Source of the DNA: Larix sibirica
Taxonomy: Eukaryota > Streptophyta > Pinopsida > Pinales > Pinaceae
DNA: 23,612 nucleotides
NCBI GenBank assembly: GCA_004151065.3
Contig: NWUY0300064450.1
Location: 1 to 23,612, forward strand
Direction: 5' to 3'
Part shown: positions 1 to 9,605 of the stretch, piece after piece
Layout of the letters: each line of letters begins with the position of its first letter
Numbering within the stretch: position 1 is the stretch's first letter
The notes under the pieces: model-generated
Database searches by the model: none
The model's input: only the letters and a program-made list of their open reading frames with translations
What the model was told of the DNA's origin: nothing
Program-made: the position numbers and the translations under genes

Positions 1-173
1 ATCAATATAAAAGTGATTCTGAGTTCTGTTATTTCTGCTATCTTGTGTGTTTTCATTAATTAATTATTGTAGGTTCTTCACAAATACAATACTGAGAAGG
101 AAATAAGGGAAGGCAAAAAAATTACTATCAATAGGGCCCTTAGAGAAAGGAAGGCCTAGTCCTTTGTTTCCCG

Positions 174-830
174 ATGAATGTTCTCTCCCTTAATGTTAGA
201 GGAGTAGGGCATGCCCACAAACAAGCCTTCAAAATACTTTTTAAAGTCTATAAATTTTATTTTGTGCTCCTACAGGAAACCATGTGCTCTGATTAGAAAT
301 TTGTTGATTTCTTATTTACTATTTGAAAGGAATTAAATTTGTGTTCCTTAGATGTTGTAGGGTTATCTAGAGGCCTTTTTTCGAGGTGCAACTCAAATTT
401 TGACTCAATCTACTCTTCAATATTGACTTCAACAACTGTAGTGGAGCTAACAACAAAGGAGTTGGGAAAATATCTTAGTATTGCCAATATTTATGGACCT
501 TATGGGAATAGGAAGCCTTTTTGGGATTACCTCGTTGATTATGGATTACTTGAACGAGATAATGTGACCATGGGGCGATTTGAATTTAACACTAAACTCA
601 AGGGAAATTTGGGGAGAATGCAAGAAGAAATAATCTTGGTGACTACTTCTCTTAATTCTTTGAGACACTCCATCTTATTGATATGGAACCCGTGAAAGAA
701 ACTTCTACTCGGAGAACTACTAGAAGAGGAAGATAGGGGATTTCCAAGAGAATAGTCTACTTCTTGATGGCATAAGCTCCTTTTTAATGATTAAATGAGA
801 ATCAAATATTGGGTAGGCACTAGGGTTTTG
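174..830 (+). pseudogene. LINE-1 ORF2: APE-like endonuclease domain
   Basis: The frame opening at ATG 174 reads MNVLSLNVRGVGHAHKQAF and soon reaches LLQET. This is the N-terminus of an exonuclease/endonuclease/phosphatase-fold LINE endonuclease, whose Glu in QET is a metal-binding catalytic residue. The enzyme nicks target DNA to prime reverse transcription. A stop follows near 294. Homology resumes at 339-695 with the conserved stretch NIYGPYGNRKPFW, and then, in another frame, SKR-like residues near 745-770. The usual GDFN motif is corrupted (MGRFEFN). At least three frame changes are needed, so it is non-functional. Confidence 0.8.
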
Positions 831-1699
831 TCATATCATCTTCCAATTTTATTTAACAATGGAAGGGGATGAATGGAAACCCCAATCCCACTTAAGTTCA
901 ACCACATTTTCCTGGTAGACCCGAGGTTTAGGGAATTACTCATTAAGACTTGGAAATGATTTGACATTAAGGAGATGGATTCTGCATTGGAGCAATTTGC
1001 AGACAATATTAAAAGAATAAAGATTGTGTTAAAATGTTGGGCGAAATATATTGTTTTCAGGTCACAAAAAGATCTTATATAGGTGGAGAAGAGCATAAAT
1101 GCTCTTTTTTTTAAAACAATAATGTAGGGGTATTCTTATATGAGGAAACATAGTCTTTGAGGGAGTTTGAAAGAAGGAAAAAGGAGCTCTTAGATAAGAA
1201 ATAAACCTAATGGAGACTCAAAAGTAGAGCCTTATATTGGATTCATTAAGGTGACAATAATGAAAAATTATTTCATAACTTTGCCAACCATAGAAAAAAC
1301 ATCAATACAATATGGAAAATTAGGCACCCCAATGGTAGCAATGTTATCTCTTTCCACGAGATAGTATATGGGGGAAGACATCATTATATATATATATTTC
1401 ATGATATAGGGAGAACCAATATTGGGGGAATTCTAGAAATTCCGAGTTTATGTCCAACTCTTATAAATGAAGATTCAAACAGGGAGTTGGAGGCAAAAGT
1501 TACTTCATCAAAACTAGACGCAATATTATCTTTTTTTTTCAAAAGGAAAAAAGTCTTGGTCATAATGGTTTATTTGTAGAATTCTAATTGGGGTTCTATG
1601 ATATTTTGGAGCAAGATTTGTTGCATGTGGTGGAAGACGTGAGGTTGTTTGGGAAAGTTTTGGGAGCATTAAATTCCACCTTTAGAACTCCTATCCCCC
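831..1699 (+). pseudogene. LINE-1 ORF2: linker between endonuclease and RT
   Basis: Forward frames carry scattered segments typical of this stretch in plant L1 ORF2: HLPILFN near 838, FNHIFLVDPRFRELL near 895, ALEQFADNIKRIK near 985, FERRKKELLDK near 1165, and HNFANHRKNINTIWK near 1275. They fit the usual helical linker, in which a host LINE has an SRALWxxxGDxNTKFFH-like motif. Stops and frameshifts lie between all of them. A short TA microsatellite sits at 1383-1397. A minus-strand open frame at 836-1096 is a shadow. Confidence 0.65.
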
Positions 1700-2520
1700 C
1701 AAAAGCATAATTGTGAAACCTTTGAAGATTATAGACCTATTTATTTATGCAATCTCATTTACAAAATTGATTTTCAAGTTAATTGCTAAGAAATTGAAAG
1801 TTATATTGTCAGGTATTTTTTTAGAAGAATAGTTTGGCTTTCTTTATAATCGACGAATACATGTTGTTGGCATAACATAAGAAAGCTTGCATACAATCAA
1901 AACAAAAAAATCCCAAATATAATTATGAATATTGATTTGTCCAAAGCTTGTGATATGGTGTACTAGCCACTTCTAAGATTAGTGCTTATTCAGATGGGCA
2001 TGAACTTGCAGACAATCAATTGGATTATGGGTTGCTGAACTTTGGTTTCCTTTGCAGTGCTGATACATGGGTCCCCATTAGATTTTCTCATTATCTCTAG
2101 AGGGTTTAGGCAAGGTTGTGCATTATCTCTTTTTTTCCTTTTTCCTTTTTCTTTTTGTTAGTGGATAAGGGATTCATCCTGCTCATAAAAGATTCCAAAA
2201 GGAAGGGTGAACTAGAGGGGAGATATGTAGTAAACTTTATAACTATTACACATTTACTATATGGATGACAATATGATTTTTAGACATGGTTTGATGAAGG
2301 AGGTGGGAAAGTTGAAGGAGGTGTTGAACTTATATTGGAAGGCTACATGTATGGAAATAAACACGAATAAGTTCCTACTGTTATTAAATGAGAAAATAAA
2401 GGATATTAACACTTTGGCCAATATTATTTTACCCTTAAATATTATTGATTTGGATCGAGGGATGAAGTACTCAAGCTTCTTCTTAAAACCAAATAATTAC
2501 CATTACAGGGATTGGATTTG
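1700..2520 (+). pseudogene. LINE-1 ORF2: reverse transcriptase domain
   Basis: Non-LTR reverse transcriptase remnant. Visible blocks in order are PIYLCN-like near 1735, NIDLSKACD near 1930 (motif A, retaining the catalytic Asp), SRGFRQGCALSLF near 2098 (the RQGC motif before motif B), and LLYMDDNMIFRHG at about 2252-2290. YMDD (2258-2269) is the motif C catalytic pair; plant L1 elements more often have FxDD, so Y and M may be substitutions. After it comes the expected helix ending in MEINTNK. The best-preserved frame is 2261-2521. Stops and a pyrimidine expansion near 2130-2157 interrupt the domain. Confidence 0.85.
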
Positions 2521-3880
2521 ATTGTACAACAAAGTGGAAGCATTGATTTGAGTGTGGTGTAATTGATGGTTGTCTCATGGGGGGAGGTTAGTGTTGGTTA
2601 AGAAAAATTGGAGAGAAGTCTAGTATAGTGACTAACAATAGAAAATATCTCCAAAGGAATACTCAATAAAATCACAAAGACGTGTTTTTTCTTTTTATGG
2701 ACCAAGAAGAGGGAAGAAGAAGGTATCCCTGTTGTCATGTGGACCATATAAGTTTCTCTACCAAAGGAGTTGGAGGGGTGGGGTTTGAGACATATTCATG
2801 TATTCAGTTTATCACTTGCAACTAAAAGTATATGGAGGTTAGTGTATTATGAAGAGTTTTGGGGTAGTGTTATGAAAGACAAATATCTCAAGGGGAAGAC
2901 TATGGAAGAGTGATTCAAGGCAACTATACAAAATTATCCATGGGCATATTGAGTTTTAAAATCCTTAATCAAAGTTTATCCCTTAATTGGAAATTGGGTT
3001 TGATGGTAATTTGATTGAGAATGGAGTCAAGGTCAAAGTTGGAGAGAATCCTTGGATAGGAGGCAAATCTAATTATAGGCTCTATAAGGCATTGCTAGAT
3101 GATTTACATTATCAGGGGAGTCACTACTTAAAAGAGTCAACTATTGTGAGAGCAAGAGATGATCGGTTTCAAGGATGGAAAATAATCTAACTACTCCATC
3201 TCCGAGGAGACATGGTTGGGGAATGGAGGTAGTATGTGAAGAAGCTTATTACAATTTTGTACATTTTAATGAAGGAGAGGACATTCTTAAATGGTCCAAA
3301 AACACAGGAACAAGTGTGTAGACTATGAAGTTGGATATTTAGCAAAATAGAAGAGGATGGGGATAGAGACATAATACGATGGTGGAGGTCAGTATGGAAG
3401 CTAACTTGTCCATTAAAAATTAGAATTGTAATGTGGTTTGCATTGGTAAATGAATTACTTACTGGGATAATGTGCAAAAGGTGAATTGTGTGGGGCCTAA
3501 TAGATGCATCCTTTGTAAATCAAATGAAAATTAATAAACCATTTGTTTGTGTCTTGCTCTTTCTCTAAATTTGTTTAGTTGGAGGTTATAAAGTCTTTGG
3601 GATTTAAGTGAAAATGGGACAATGAGACTCTAGAAGAAAGCAAGATGGAATGGACAATTAACAAGGTTGTAGCCACACATAGGGCTCTAGTTTATATGTA
3701 TTGTTATGGGATATGGATAACTAAGAATCAAATGGTTTTTAAGGATAAGGATAGATAGGAATCAAATGGTTTTTTTGGGATCTGGAATTCTCTCTAACAC
3801 AAGTTGCATATGAGATTAGGGTGGCCTTGGAGGGAATCAATAGTCCTTTAAAGGAAAAAAATACTTAGGAACTTATCAAT
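2521..3880 (+). pseudogene. LINE-1 ORF2: RT C-terminal and zf-RVT-like region
   Basis: Continues ORF2 beyond the palm. Seen in order: RDWI and KVEALI near 2510, SHGGRLVLVKKNW near 2575, the VKVKVGENPWIGG stretch at about 3015-3063, then WKLTCPLKIRIVMWFALVN near 3398 and CILCK near 3509. The last two are the typical zf-RVT (reverse transcriptase zinc-binding) signature that ends many plant LINE ORF2 proteins. Several frames are used. A 16-bp segment is repeated at 3725-3740 and 3759-3774, a local duplication inside the region. Confidence 0.8.
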
Positions 3881-3899
3881 GTCTTGTATTGATAAAGGA

Positions 3900-4222
3900 A
3901 AACCAAGGGACTTTTTTTATGAAGTGTGTCAAGGAGTACTAAGTATTTGTGGTGTTGGAGTGATATTTTTCATTGACGCTCAACAATATTTGTCTTTAAG
4001 GTATGCATATGGGCAAGGGACGAATACTTGTGCACACTTAAATGCTCTCTAGATTCCATTGGGAATAACTTATGACAAAGGTACAAAATAATTTTTTTGA
4101 TCTTTCCTTATGTTTATTGAGAATTTAACACTAAATAAGATAACTTGTTCATGGAGGCATTAATTTTGAAAGAGGGTACCTTTACTTAACATGCTTTCAA
4201 GGGAGGTACTCTCCTCTCAGCT
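3900..4222 (+). pseudogene. LINE-1 ORF2: C-terminal RNase H remnant
   Basis: One frame from 3909 reads DFFYEVCQG, then SICGVGVIFFIDAQQYLSLR, GQGTNTCAHLNAL and TYDKGTK. This is the pattern of the RVT_3-type RNase H found at the C-terminus of some plant LINE ORF2 proteins, where one expects FDGAxxG and AExxAL. Here the first Asp position reads Tyr-Glu and the catalytic Glu of AELNAL reads His (CAC), so activity is lost. After a frameshift, ALILKEGTFT and AFKGGTLLS near 4155-4222 give the end of the protein. The domain would remove RNA from the cDNA hybrid. Confidence 0.65.
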
Positions 4223-4229
4223 ACATAAA

Positions 4230-4320
4230 CAACTTTATATTAATTATGTAGTGAGTTTTTTTGGCTTATATAAGCAACTTTATATTAATTATGTTACACT
4301 TAGTGAGTTTTTTTTTGGCT
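4230..4320. repeat. Imperfect tandem duplication, about 45-50 bp
   Basis: The string CAACTTTATATTAATTATGT occurs at 4230 and again at 4275, each followed within 4-12 bases by AGTGAGTTTTTTT and GGCTTATA. The second unit carries a small insertion and a longer T-run, so the duplication has begun to diverge. It lies in the LINE-1 3' region. Confidence 0.7.
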
Positions 4321-4390
4321 TATAGTATAAGTTTAATGGATGTAATGAAGAATTGTATAGGTATGCTAACTTTATGTTTTTGTTTTATAA

Positions 4391-4500
4391 AAGAGTCAAC
4401 GATGTAAATGATACAAGGAGGATTGCATTTATTTTGGAATACTTATACAAGAGTCAATGATGTAAATGATACAAGGAGGATTGCATTTATTTTGGAATAG
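4391..4500. repeat. 58-bp tandem duplication with one CpG-to-TpG difference
   Basis: Two units start at 4391 and 4449. Over about 50 aligned bases the only difference I see is ACG in the first against ATG in the second, the typical product of methyl-cytosine deamination. The second unit ends where it meets LINE 3' sequence near 4498. The duplication is therefore young compared with the LINE that contains it. Confidence 0.85.
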
Positions 4501-4634
4501 GAGAGGAGTTAGATAGTACTGGAGTACTATAAACTATTTATGTCATAATTTTATATGGATAGTCTATGTATATTTGATTTCAAACTCTGAAAGATCAGTA
4601 TAAATATTTTTTTCATTGGAAAAAAAGCAATAAA

Positions 4635-4687
4635 AATATATGTAACAATATAGTATACTTGGGTATACTCTATTTGTTACATATATT
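4635..4687. repeat. Near-perfect 24-bp hairpin with 4-base loop
   Basis: The left arm at 4635-4658 and the right arm at 4663-4687 are reverse complements except for a one-base indel and neighbouring mismatch, around loop TTGG. The arms begin AATATATGTAACAA and end TTGTTACATATATT. It lies just beyond the A-run of LINE-1. It is too short for a typical MITE, and no target-site duplication is evident. It has no obvious coding or regulatory role. Confidence 0.8.
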
Positions 4688-5142
4688 CAAAACCCAACTG
4701 GGTATTCACAAAAAGCTCTAGTTATAAGGCAATGCAATGCTTTCAACAATTGATCAAGAGGAATGTTGATGGTGGAAACCAGTCTAGAAATAAAAAGTCC
4801 CTATGGACTAGGTTATTCTTTTGGTTGGATTTGAGCAATAAATCTCCTACCTAAGAATTTGAGCAATAAAGAGCTTGGTTTGGACCATGGTATTGCATTC
4901 TTTGTAAACCAAGTGAGGAGTCCCTCCAAAACATCCTTATGGATTGTTCATTCTTTAACGAAGTTTGAAAAGAGGCTTTATCATTGGCTAGTAAGGTTGG
5001 AATTTGGGATGGGTAAATCTAGCCAAGGGTTATAAGAAATGGATAGAGGAGACAATGCTAGAAACAATAGATCCCTCTCTATAATAGTTCTTTACAAATT
5101 ATGGAGCATTGGGAATTATTCTCTTTTCAAGAATCCATCTTA
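4688..5142 (+). pseudogene. Second LINE fragment: zf-RVT-like region (LINE-2)
   Basis: Forward frames show SLWTRLFFWL near 4800, then CILCKPSEESLQNILMDCS near 4896-4955 followed by FFNEV and KEALSLASKVGIWDG. This is the zf-RVT cysteine pair and following helix of a plant LINE ORF2, distinct in sequence from the same region of LINE-1. After a frameshift, a GYKKWIEETMLET segment (near 5026) and LYKLWSIGNYSLFKNPSYVD (near 5092-5150) continue it. The fragment stops abruptly at 5142 where the LTR begins. Bases 4688-4790 are unassigned. Confidence 0.7.
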
Positions 5143-5733
5143 TGTTGATCGCGAAAATGGTTTGTTTCACAATTTTGACCTCTTGTTATGCTAAGCAAGA
5201 AGAAGTGAGAATGGTACCCAGGCTTATAGCCTAATAAGCTTCACTCAACCGATGCTTCTAAAAGAATCCAAGCCACAATGAGAGCATACAAAATGAAAGG
5301 TTATTTTTTGAATATTAATTTTATTAATTTTTTTATCATAAAACAAAGTCAAGAAGACTGAAAACGATAATTAATTACAACCTTTACAGGTAATCATAAC
5401 AAGCACATGAAGCTGAAAAATATATATACATAAACTGACTCATTCCTTTTTTAAGAAAACAAAAGATAAATAAACTATCTGAAGCAGTGAGCTAAATTCA
5501 AGAACTAAAATAAAGTCAAGCAAACATAGTATAAACCAAATATACATAAAATTTTCAAAATCTAAATATGTAAAGGCCGATCTTTATTCAATATTTGATT
5601 TCATATGCGAATAACAAATCATTTATAATCCCTTATGATCTCAACAACATTATTAGTTTTGCAAGATGATAATCAAACAACAAAATATAAAAAAACAAGA
5701 ATTTGATATAATTTGCTACTGGTTGGTAAATCT

Positions 5734-5745
5734 CCTTATATAGCC
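5734..5745 (-). promoter_or_regulatory. LTR TATA box of element 1
   Basis: On the minus strand the sequence is GGCTATATAAGG, a textbook TATA box, inside the stretch shared by both LTRs. It would mark the U3/R region, with RNA starting roughly 25-35 bases downstream (about 5700-5710) and running towards 5143. The equivalent site in the other LTR near 16992 reads CTATACAAG, so only this copy keeps the consensus. This is a prediction from sequence only. Confidence 0.55.
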
Positions 5746-6420
5746 ATTAATTCCCTCTTCATATGAAAATACTAATTAAAGTTTGTCATTTGGATGCCTC
5801 ATATGGATACACAAAAGTATAACAATGATACATCAAACAATCATTCACAGATTCCAAGCTACAATGCCTATGTCATTAAGAGAGAACTCATGTTGTCAGC
5901 TTAATTATTAGACTCAGAATAACTCAGTATGCATATAAAATTTAACCAACAAATATAAATCTCAAGCACTAGCATATCATAGCCTTGCTGACAACCCCCT
6001 TGTCTCTCCATTTGATTACCCTTTTAAATCCAAGTCACAAGAGTTTAAGCAGTTATTTCTTTAACTGTTTATTTTGGGCTTAGTCATATTCAAATGGAAT
6101 AATAAGTAATAATAAAAGGGACAAGTTGAACCAAGAGAGTGGGGTAAAGAAAGAGGGCCCCACTCTTTTGTCCATGTTATGAGCGATATGGGGGATGAAT
6201 CCCAATGCTAGCAATATTATATAACCACATTGTAACTCCCTAGGCCCAATCATATACAACCATCAACCCACCATGTATTATATCACCATCACATAAGATA
6301 TGTTTTGAGCCATTGTTTCACAAATATTATTTATGGATTGGAAAATATAAACCAAATATGTTGATCATAACCAAAGAAAAATAAATATGATCACTCCATG
6401 CCAACTTTATGCATGGATGC

Positions 6421-6530
6421 CACCATAATAATCTCTCAAACATTATCACTATATAATTTAATTCAACCACACCAACACCATAATAATCTCTCAAACATTA
6501 TCACTATATAATTTAATTCAACCACACCAA
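6421..6530. repeat. Perfect 55-bp tandem duplication
   Basis: 6421-6475 and 6476-6530 are identical over all 55 bases, starting CACCATAATAATCTCTCAAA. The lack of any difference, inside a heavily mutated LTR, shows the duplication is much younger than the element. Confidence 0.95.
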
Positions 6531-6580
6531 AATTGTTATCTTTATCATGTTCACATTATCAATCAAACACTATCAAAGTA

Positions 6581-7003
6581 TCAAGAGGGCCTAGATGCTA
6601 AAGAGGACAATGTAGGAACATGTGATGAAACAATATGGGGATGGATATTGGTGAAGGAGGGGGTCCACCAAGTATGAGAATAAGTCTTATGTTGAGCCAC
6701 TTCAATCTTAGCCTCAGACTGAAATTTTGACTCTCGACTTTTTGATACACCTATGGCCTTGGATAACATATTCCCTTTACCATGATCTTACAAAAATGGT
6801 TGATTGGATGGGTGCACTAAATATTTTGGGTTCTTGGGAAGGAAATGGGAGTCTTTGCCAGAATATGTTGAACTGGACATGGTTGCCGAGGGATAAAATC
6901 TTCCCAACCATTTCCTCTGACTGGGGGGAAGGTGGGCGAGGTTCCCAACCATCGTCATGTGCAAGAGGGATCTTAGCGATGCTAGGATGGGGATGAAGCT
7001 CAA
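6581..7003 (-). other. Unrecognised open frame pair in the LTR U3
   Basis: Two minus-strand open stretches (6788-7003, 71 codons; 6581-6769, 62 codons) are in the same frame and are separated by one in-frame stop and a few codons, giving about 140 nearly open codons. The first part is rich in Ser, Pro and Leu, and I recognise no domain. The stretch lies in the most GC-rich part of the LTR, where stops are rarer by chance, and a plus-strand frame (6727-6996) is also open. Coding status is doubtful. Confidence 0.2.
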
Positions 7004-7121
7004 ATCGAAGAGGGATTAAAGGAGGATGAACTATTTATGCCATATTACCAAGAAATAGGTGGCTAGTATGAGATAACTGGGTGAATTCTCAAAGTTGGCA
7101 TCAAAATGGACTGAAAATTGT

Positions 7122-7181
7122 ACCCTTTTTCTCCTCCCCTCTTACCAAAAATTTCCATTTCTATTCCTCCTACTTCCCCTA
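7122..7181 (-). other. Polypurine tract of element 1
   Basis: On the minus strand, 7181 to 7123 is almost entirely purine, with GAGGGGAGGAGAAAAAGGG next to the LTR and a second purine block GGGGAAGTAGGAGGAATAG upstream, split by a short ATTTTTGGT. Such a tract primes plus-strand DNA synthesis in LTR retrotransposons and lies directly before the 3' LTR. It is the reason the LTR inner edge is placed at 7122. No comparable tract lies beside the alternative edge near 5901. Confidence 0.55.
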
Positions 7182-7676
7182 GATATTGTACATCCTCGAC
7201 AAAAGAAACTCATCTAGGGAAATAAACAACAATATTTATTCAGCACAAAACAAATATCCAATATTTCAAAATTTTAACAGTTAGAAATATAATACACAAT
7301 AATTATGAGTATTGGAGTTGCCTCAAACAAGTTGTAAGGTTAGAAGGTGTTAGGATTTAGGACATGTCTAAAGAACAAAGGATAAGAGGAATAAATTTAA
7401 CCATGAAAAACCAAGGACAAATGACTAGAGGTGCTAATGCCTTGTCATTTCATTGCTTTATGATAGCTGATTGTACACCCAATCCTGGAATTAATGCTTT
7501 AAATACATATTCTAAGAAATTCATTGGCCTATTTCAGACATGTGCTGAGAGATAAACTGAATTGCAAGATGGTGGACAAGCTCATATAATAACCCAAGCA
7601 TGAAATTTCTTTAAATATAAATGCAGAGATAGAGTCTCATTAGAAAAAAGAGGGAGGACATGCTTCTTACATAACT

Positions 7677-8021
7677 TCATTGTGCATATGTATATGTGAC
7701 GTCTTCATTAGAGAATTTTGTTGGCAACTTCAATGACACAAGAAACGACATTATGATAACCAAAGTATGGAATACTCGCAATGAAGAGATGGAGAAAGGT
7801 CCTCGTTGGGATACTTCAACCAGTGAGCTCACAAGAGTTGTAGTGGCCAATGATACAATTTTTTTCCTCTTAGGTGTTTTAATTTTCTCTATAAAAAGAA
7901 AATACTCACAGGATTTTGGTGACAAAAGAATTAACTGGAGATACCTCACAAATTCAAAACTGAATAGAAGAAAAAAATTATGTACAGACGTGGCAAGCGA
8001 TGGATGGTGTTGAAGAAGCAA
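7677..8021. other. Segment open on both strands, product unknown
   Basis: The plus-strand frame 7696-8013 (105 codons) has a hydrophobic stretch (FFLLGVLIF) followed by basic residues, resembling one membrane segment. The minus-strand frame 7677-8021 (114 codons) is longer and in the element's own orientation. I recognise neither. Without homologues or a codon bias test neither can be called a gene. Confidence 0.2.
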
Positions 8022-9298
8022 CTTCCATATTTATCATTTCTTTCAAATACCTGTATCGGTGATGGAAACAAAAATTGACTTATGTGATGGCTGGAATGAC
8101 TAATGGAAGAATGATGACCATTAATTCAGGTTTCTTCGATAGTCATAGCTGTGGCTATATACCATATACAACAGGGTATGTCTCTTGCCAACATAAAAGC
8201 ATTTCGACAAGGGTTTTTGAGCTCGAATGCACAATTGAGCAGGTATGTTAAAGAAATTAAAAATAAATTCAGAGCATGGAAGCGACCACTGCGAGCCCTT
8301 TACATTATCACCTTCAACAAAAAAAAACCCAGGATAGGACTATAAATTCAAATGTAAGCATGTGTAATGCTTTCAGCTGGTGAGATATCGATACTTAGAG
8401 ATGGAACGAATTTAACACTTCGAATGAGTCAGCAGAGAAGGCTTATTAGCATATGATAAAAACGATGACTGTAACTTTCAGGTATTAATTAGGTACAAAG
8501 ATTCCGGAATGCCTTGAAATGAAACAACACCTTGCCACTTTAACCTCAACAAGAAAATTCTGGGATGGTTGAACACTCTAGTAGAGCGAAACAAATAAGG
8601 GTACAGGTTGAATACCTTCCAATAGTCATGTGAAGGCGAATACAAAAGATGGTGAACACAAGGTGAAAGGCCCGAAAGCAGTTAAGTCACGGTGGTGTAA
8701 AAAACACGATGCAGGAACATAAGTAACAAATGAAATAAATGTGGGGCTAATTCGAATTGCAAAGACAAAGAAAACAAGTTCAAGATAGCTCCAGCCTCAA
8801 CAAAAATAATGTATCACTTTCTATTGTCAAACTTCATATGGATTTGAGGCTACATACCTTCCAGTTTCCCAATGAAGACTCAGCATTTAATTGCATCCGA
8901 GGGATGCTACATGCTCAGTGGTAGTGAAGGCCACCAAAAACACGACAAGTGCATCGAAGGGTTTAGTTTCAGTCCCAAAACTTGCAAGAGTGAAATGACA
9001 GAGTAGTGAGAAAGAAGCTACTACGTCGAAGTGCATGCAAGCGAGGTGCATGTATATTCAACCTTCCATAACTCTGAAGGTATGTGCGACGGGGAAAGGA
9101 TCAAAATTCACATCGATATTAAATGGAGAGATGAGTTGGCGGGAACATCACATGGGAAGATCCAACATGGAGACATTGCATGCAAGCCATGTCCTTGAGC
9201 CACATTCCAGAGTTGAAACCAGTAATAAATTCCACAGAACTGACAGAGCTGATATACAAACTGCCACCCATAATACATTAATTATCCCACGTTTATAA
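8021..9298. other. CpG-retaining island within a CpG-poor element
   Basis: By eye I count roughly 28 CpG dinucleotides in about 1.28 kb, against about six in the first 780 bases of the adjacent LTR. Most of the window shows the CpG loss expected of long-methylated repeats; this part much less so. It may be a younger insertion, unmethylated host DNA or captured gene sequence. No exon structure or protein was recognised. The counts are manual and approximate. Confidence 0.45.
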
Positions 9299-9480
9299 TT
9301 GTAAACACTTAGAAAACATATATATTATGTTCATCATGCCCAAAAGAAATAATAATAACCAATGCAAAATATGCTACTGATACGTGTGGAAAACATTCCT
9401 CAAAGGTATTTCTAAGTTGAAATGTAATGCTAAACTATGGCTGGCAGTCCTTAATAAGGTTCCATCCCCCTAAAGTACTG

Positions 9481-9598
9481 ACCAAAGTTTGGTCAACACA
9501 TCATACCACATCACCAAAGTGTCAACACATCATACCACTAACCAAAGTGTCAACACATCATATCACATCACCAAAATGTCAACACATCATACCACATC
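9481..9598. repeat. Four-copy tandem repeat, 28-32 bp units
   Basis: Units begin ACCAAAGT or ACCAAAAT at 9481, 9513, 9541 and 9570, each followed by GTCAACACATCATAC or a close variant. Unit lengths are 32, 28, 29 and 29 bases. Differences are a few point changes and small indels. Confidence 0.9.
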
Positions 9599-9605
9599 AA
9601 TAAAC

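Larger units (their letters stand above)
1..4626 (+). mobile_element. Degenerate L1-type LINE (LINE-1), nearly full ORF2
   Basis: A plant non-LTR retrotransposon can be followed across three forward frames: APE-type endonuclease start near 174, reverse transcriptase near 1700-2520, RT C-terminal and zf-RVT-like region to about 3880, and an RNase H remnant to about 4222. The 3' untranslated part ends near 4626 in a short run of seven to eight A after AT-rich sequence. Many stops and frameshifts show it is long dead. No ORF1 is visible; it would lie upstream of the window or be missing because of 5' truncation, and bases 1-173 hold nothing I can assign. Order and motifs are seen; the family assignment comes from general knowledge of plant L1 elements. 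Confidence 0.85.
4223..4634 (+). other. LINE-1 3' untranslated region and A-rich end
   Basis: No coding is recognised. It contains two local duplications (4230-4320 and 4391-4500) and ends in AT-rich sequence with an A-run at 4619-4626, which I take as the remnant of the LINE poly(A) tail. No clear target-site duplication was found by eye because the 5' end of the element is not defined. Confidence 0.5.
5143..7122 (-). repeat. 3' LTR of element 1 (about 1.98 kb; inner edge inferred)
   Basis: The plus-strand edge TGTTGATC at 5143 matches the edge of the 5' LTR at 16379 and is the CA end on the minus strand. Alignment with 16379-17157 holds up to about 5908. The inner edge is placed at about 7122 because a strong minus-strand polypurine tract begins there. 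The LTR would then start TA, plausibly a G-to-A change from TG. This gives a U3 of about 1.4 kb, holding a TATA box and a perfect 55-bp tandem duplication. If the polypurine call is wrong, the LTR may end near 5901-5910 instead. The outer edge is firm; the inner edge is uncertain. Confidence 0.65.

Noticed and set aside
836-1096. 86-codon minus-strand open frame
   Set aside because: Lies over LINE-1 linker coding on the plus strand and has no motif of its own.
1381-1400. TA dinucleotide run
   Set aside because: Ordinary short microsatellite with no further structure.
3187-3477. 96-codon minus-strand open frame
   Set aside because: Antisense to the LINE-1 RT C-terminal and zf-RVT region.
9035-9298. 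87-codon plus-strand open frame in the CpG-rich island
   Set aside because: No recognisable motif, and antisense to the element; not called a gene.
9481-9598. Short regular repeats considered as a CRISPR-like array
   Set aside because: Units are directly adjacent with no unique spacers, and the setting is a plant retrotransposon.
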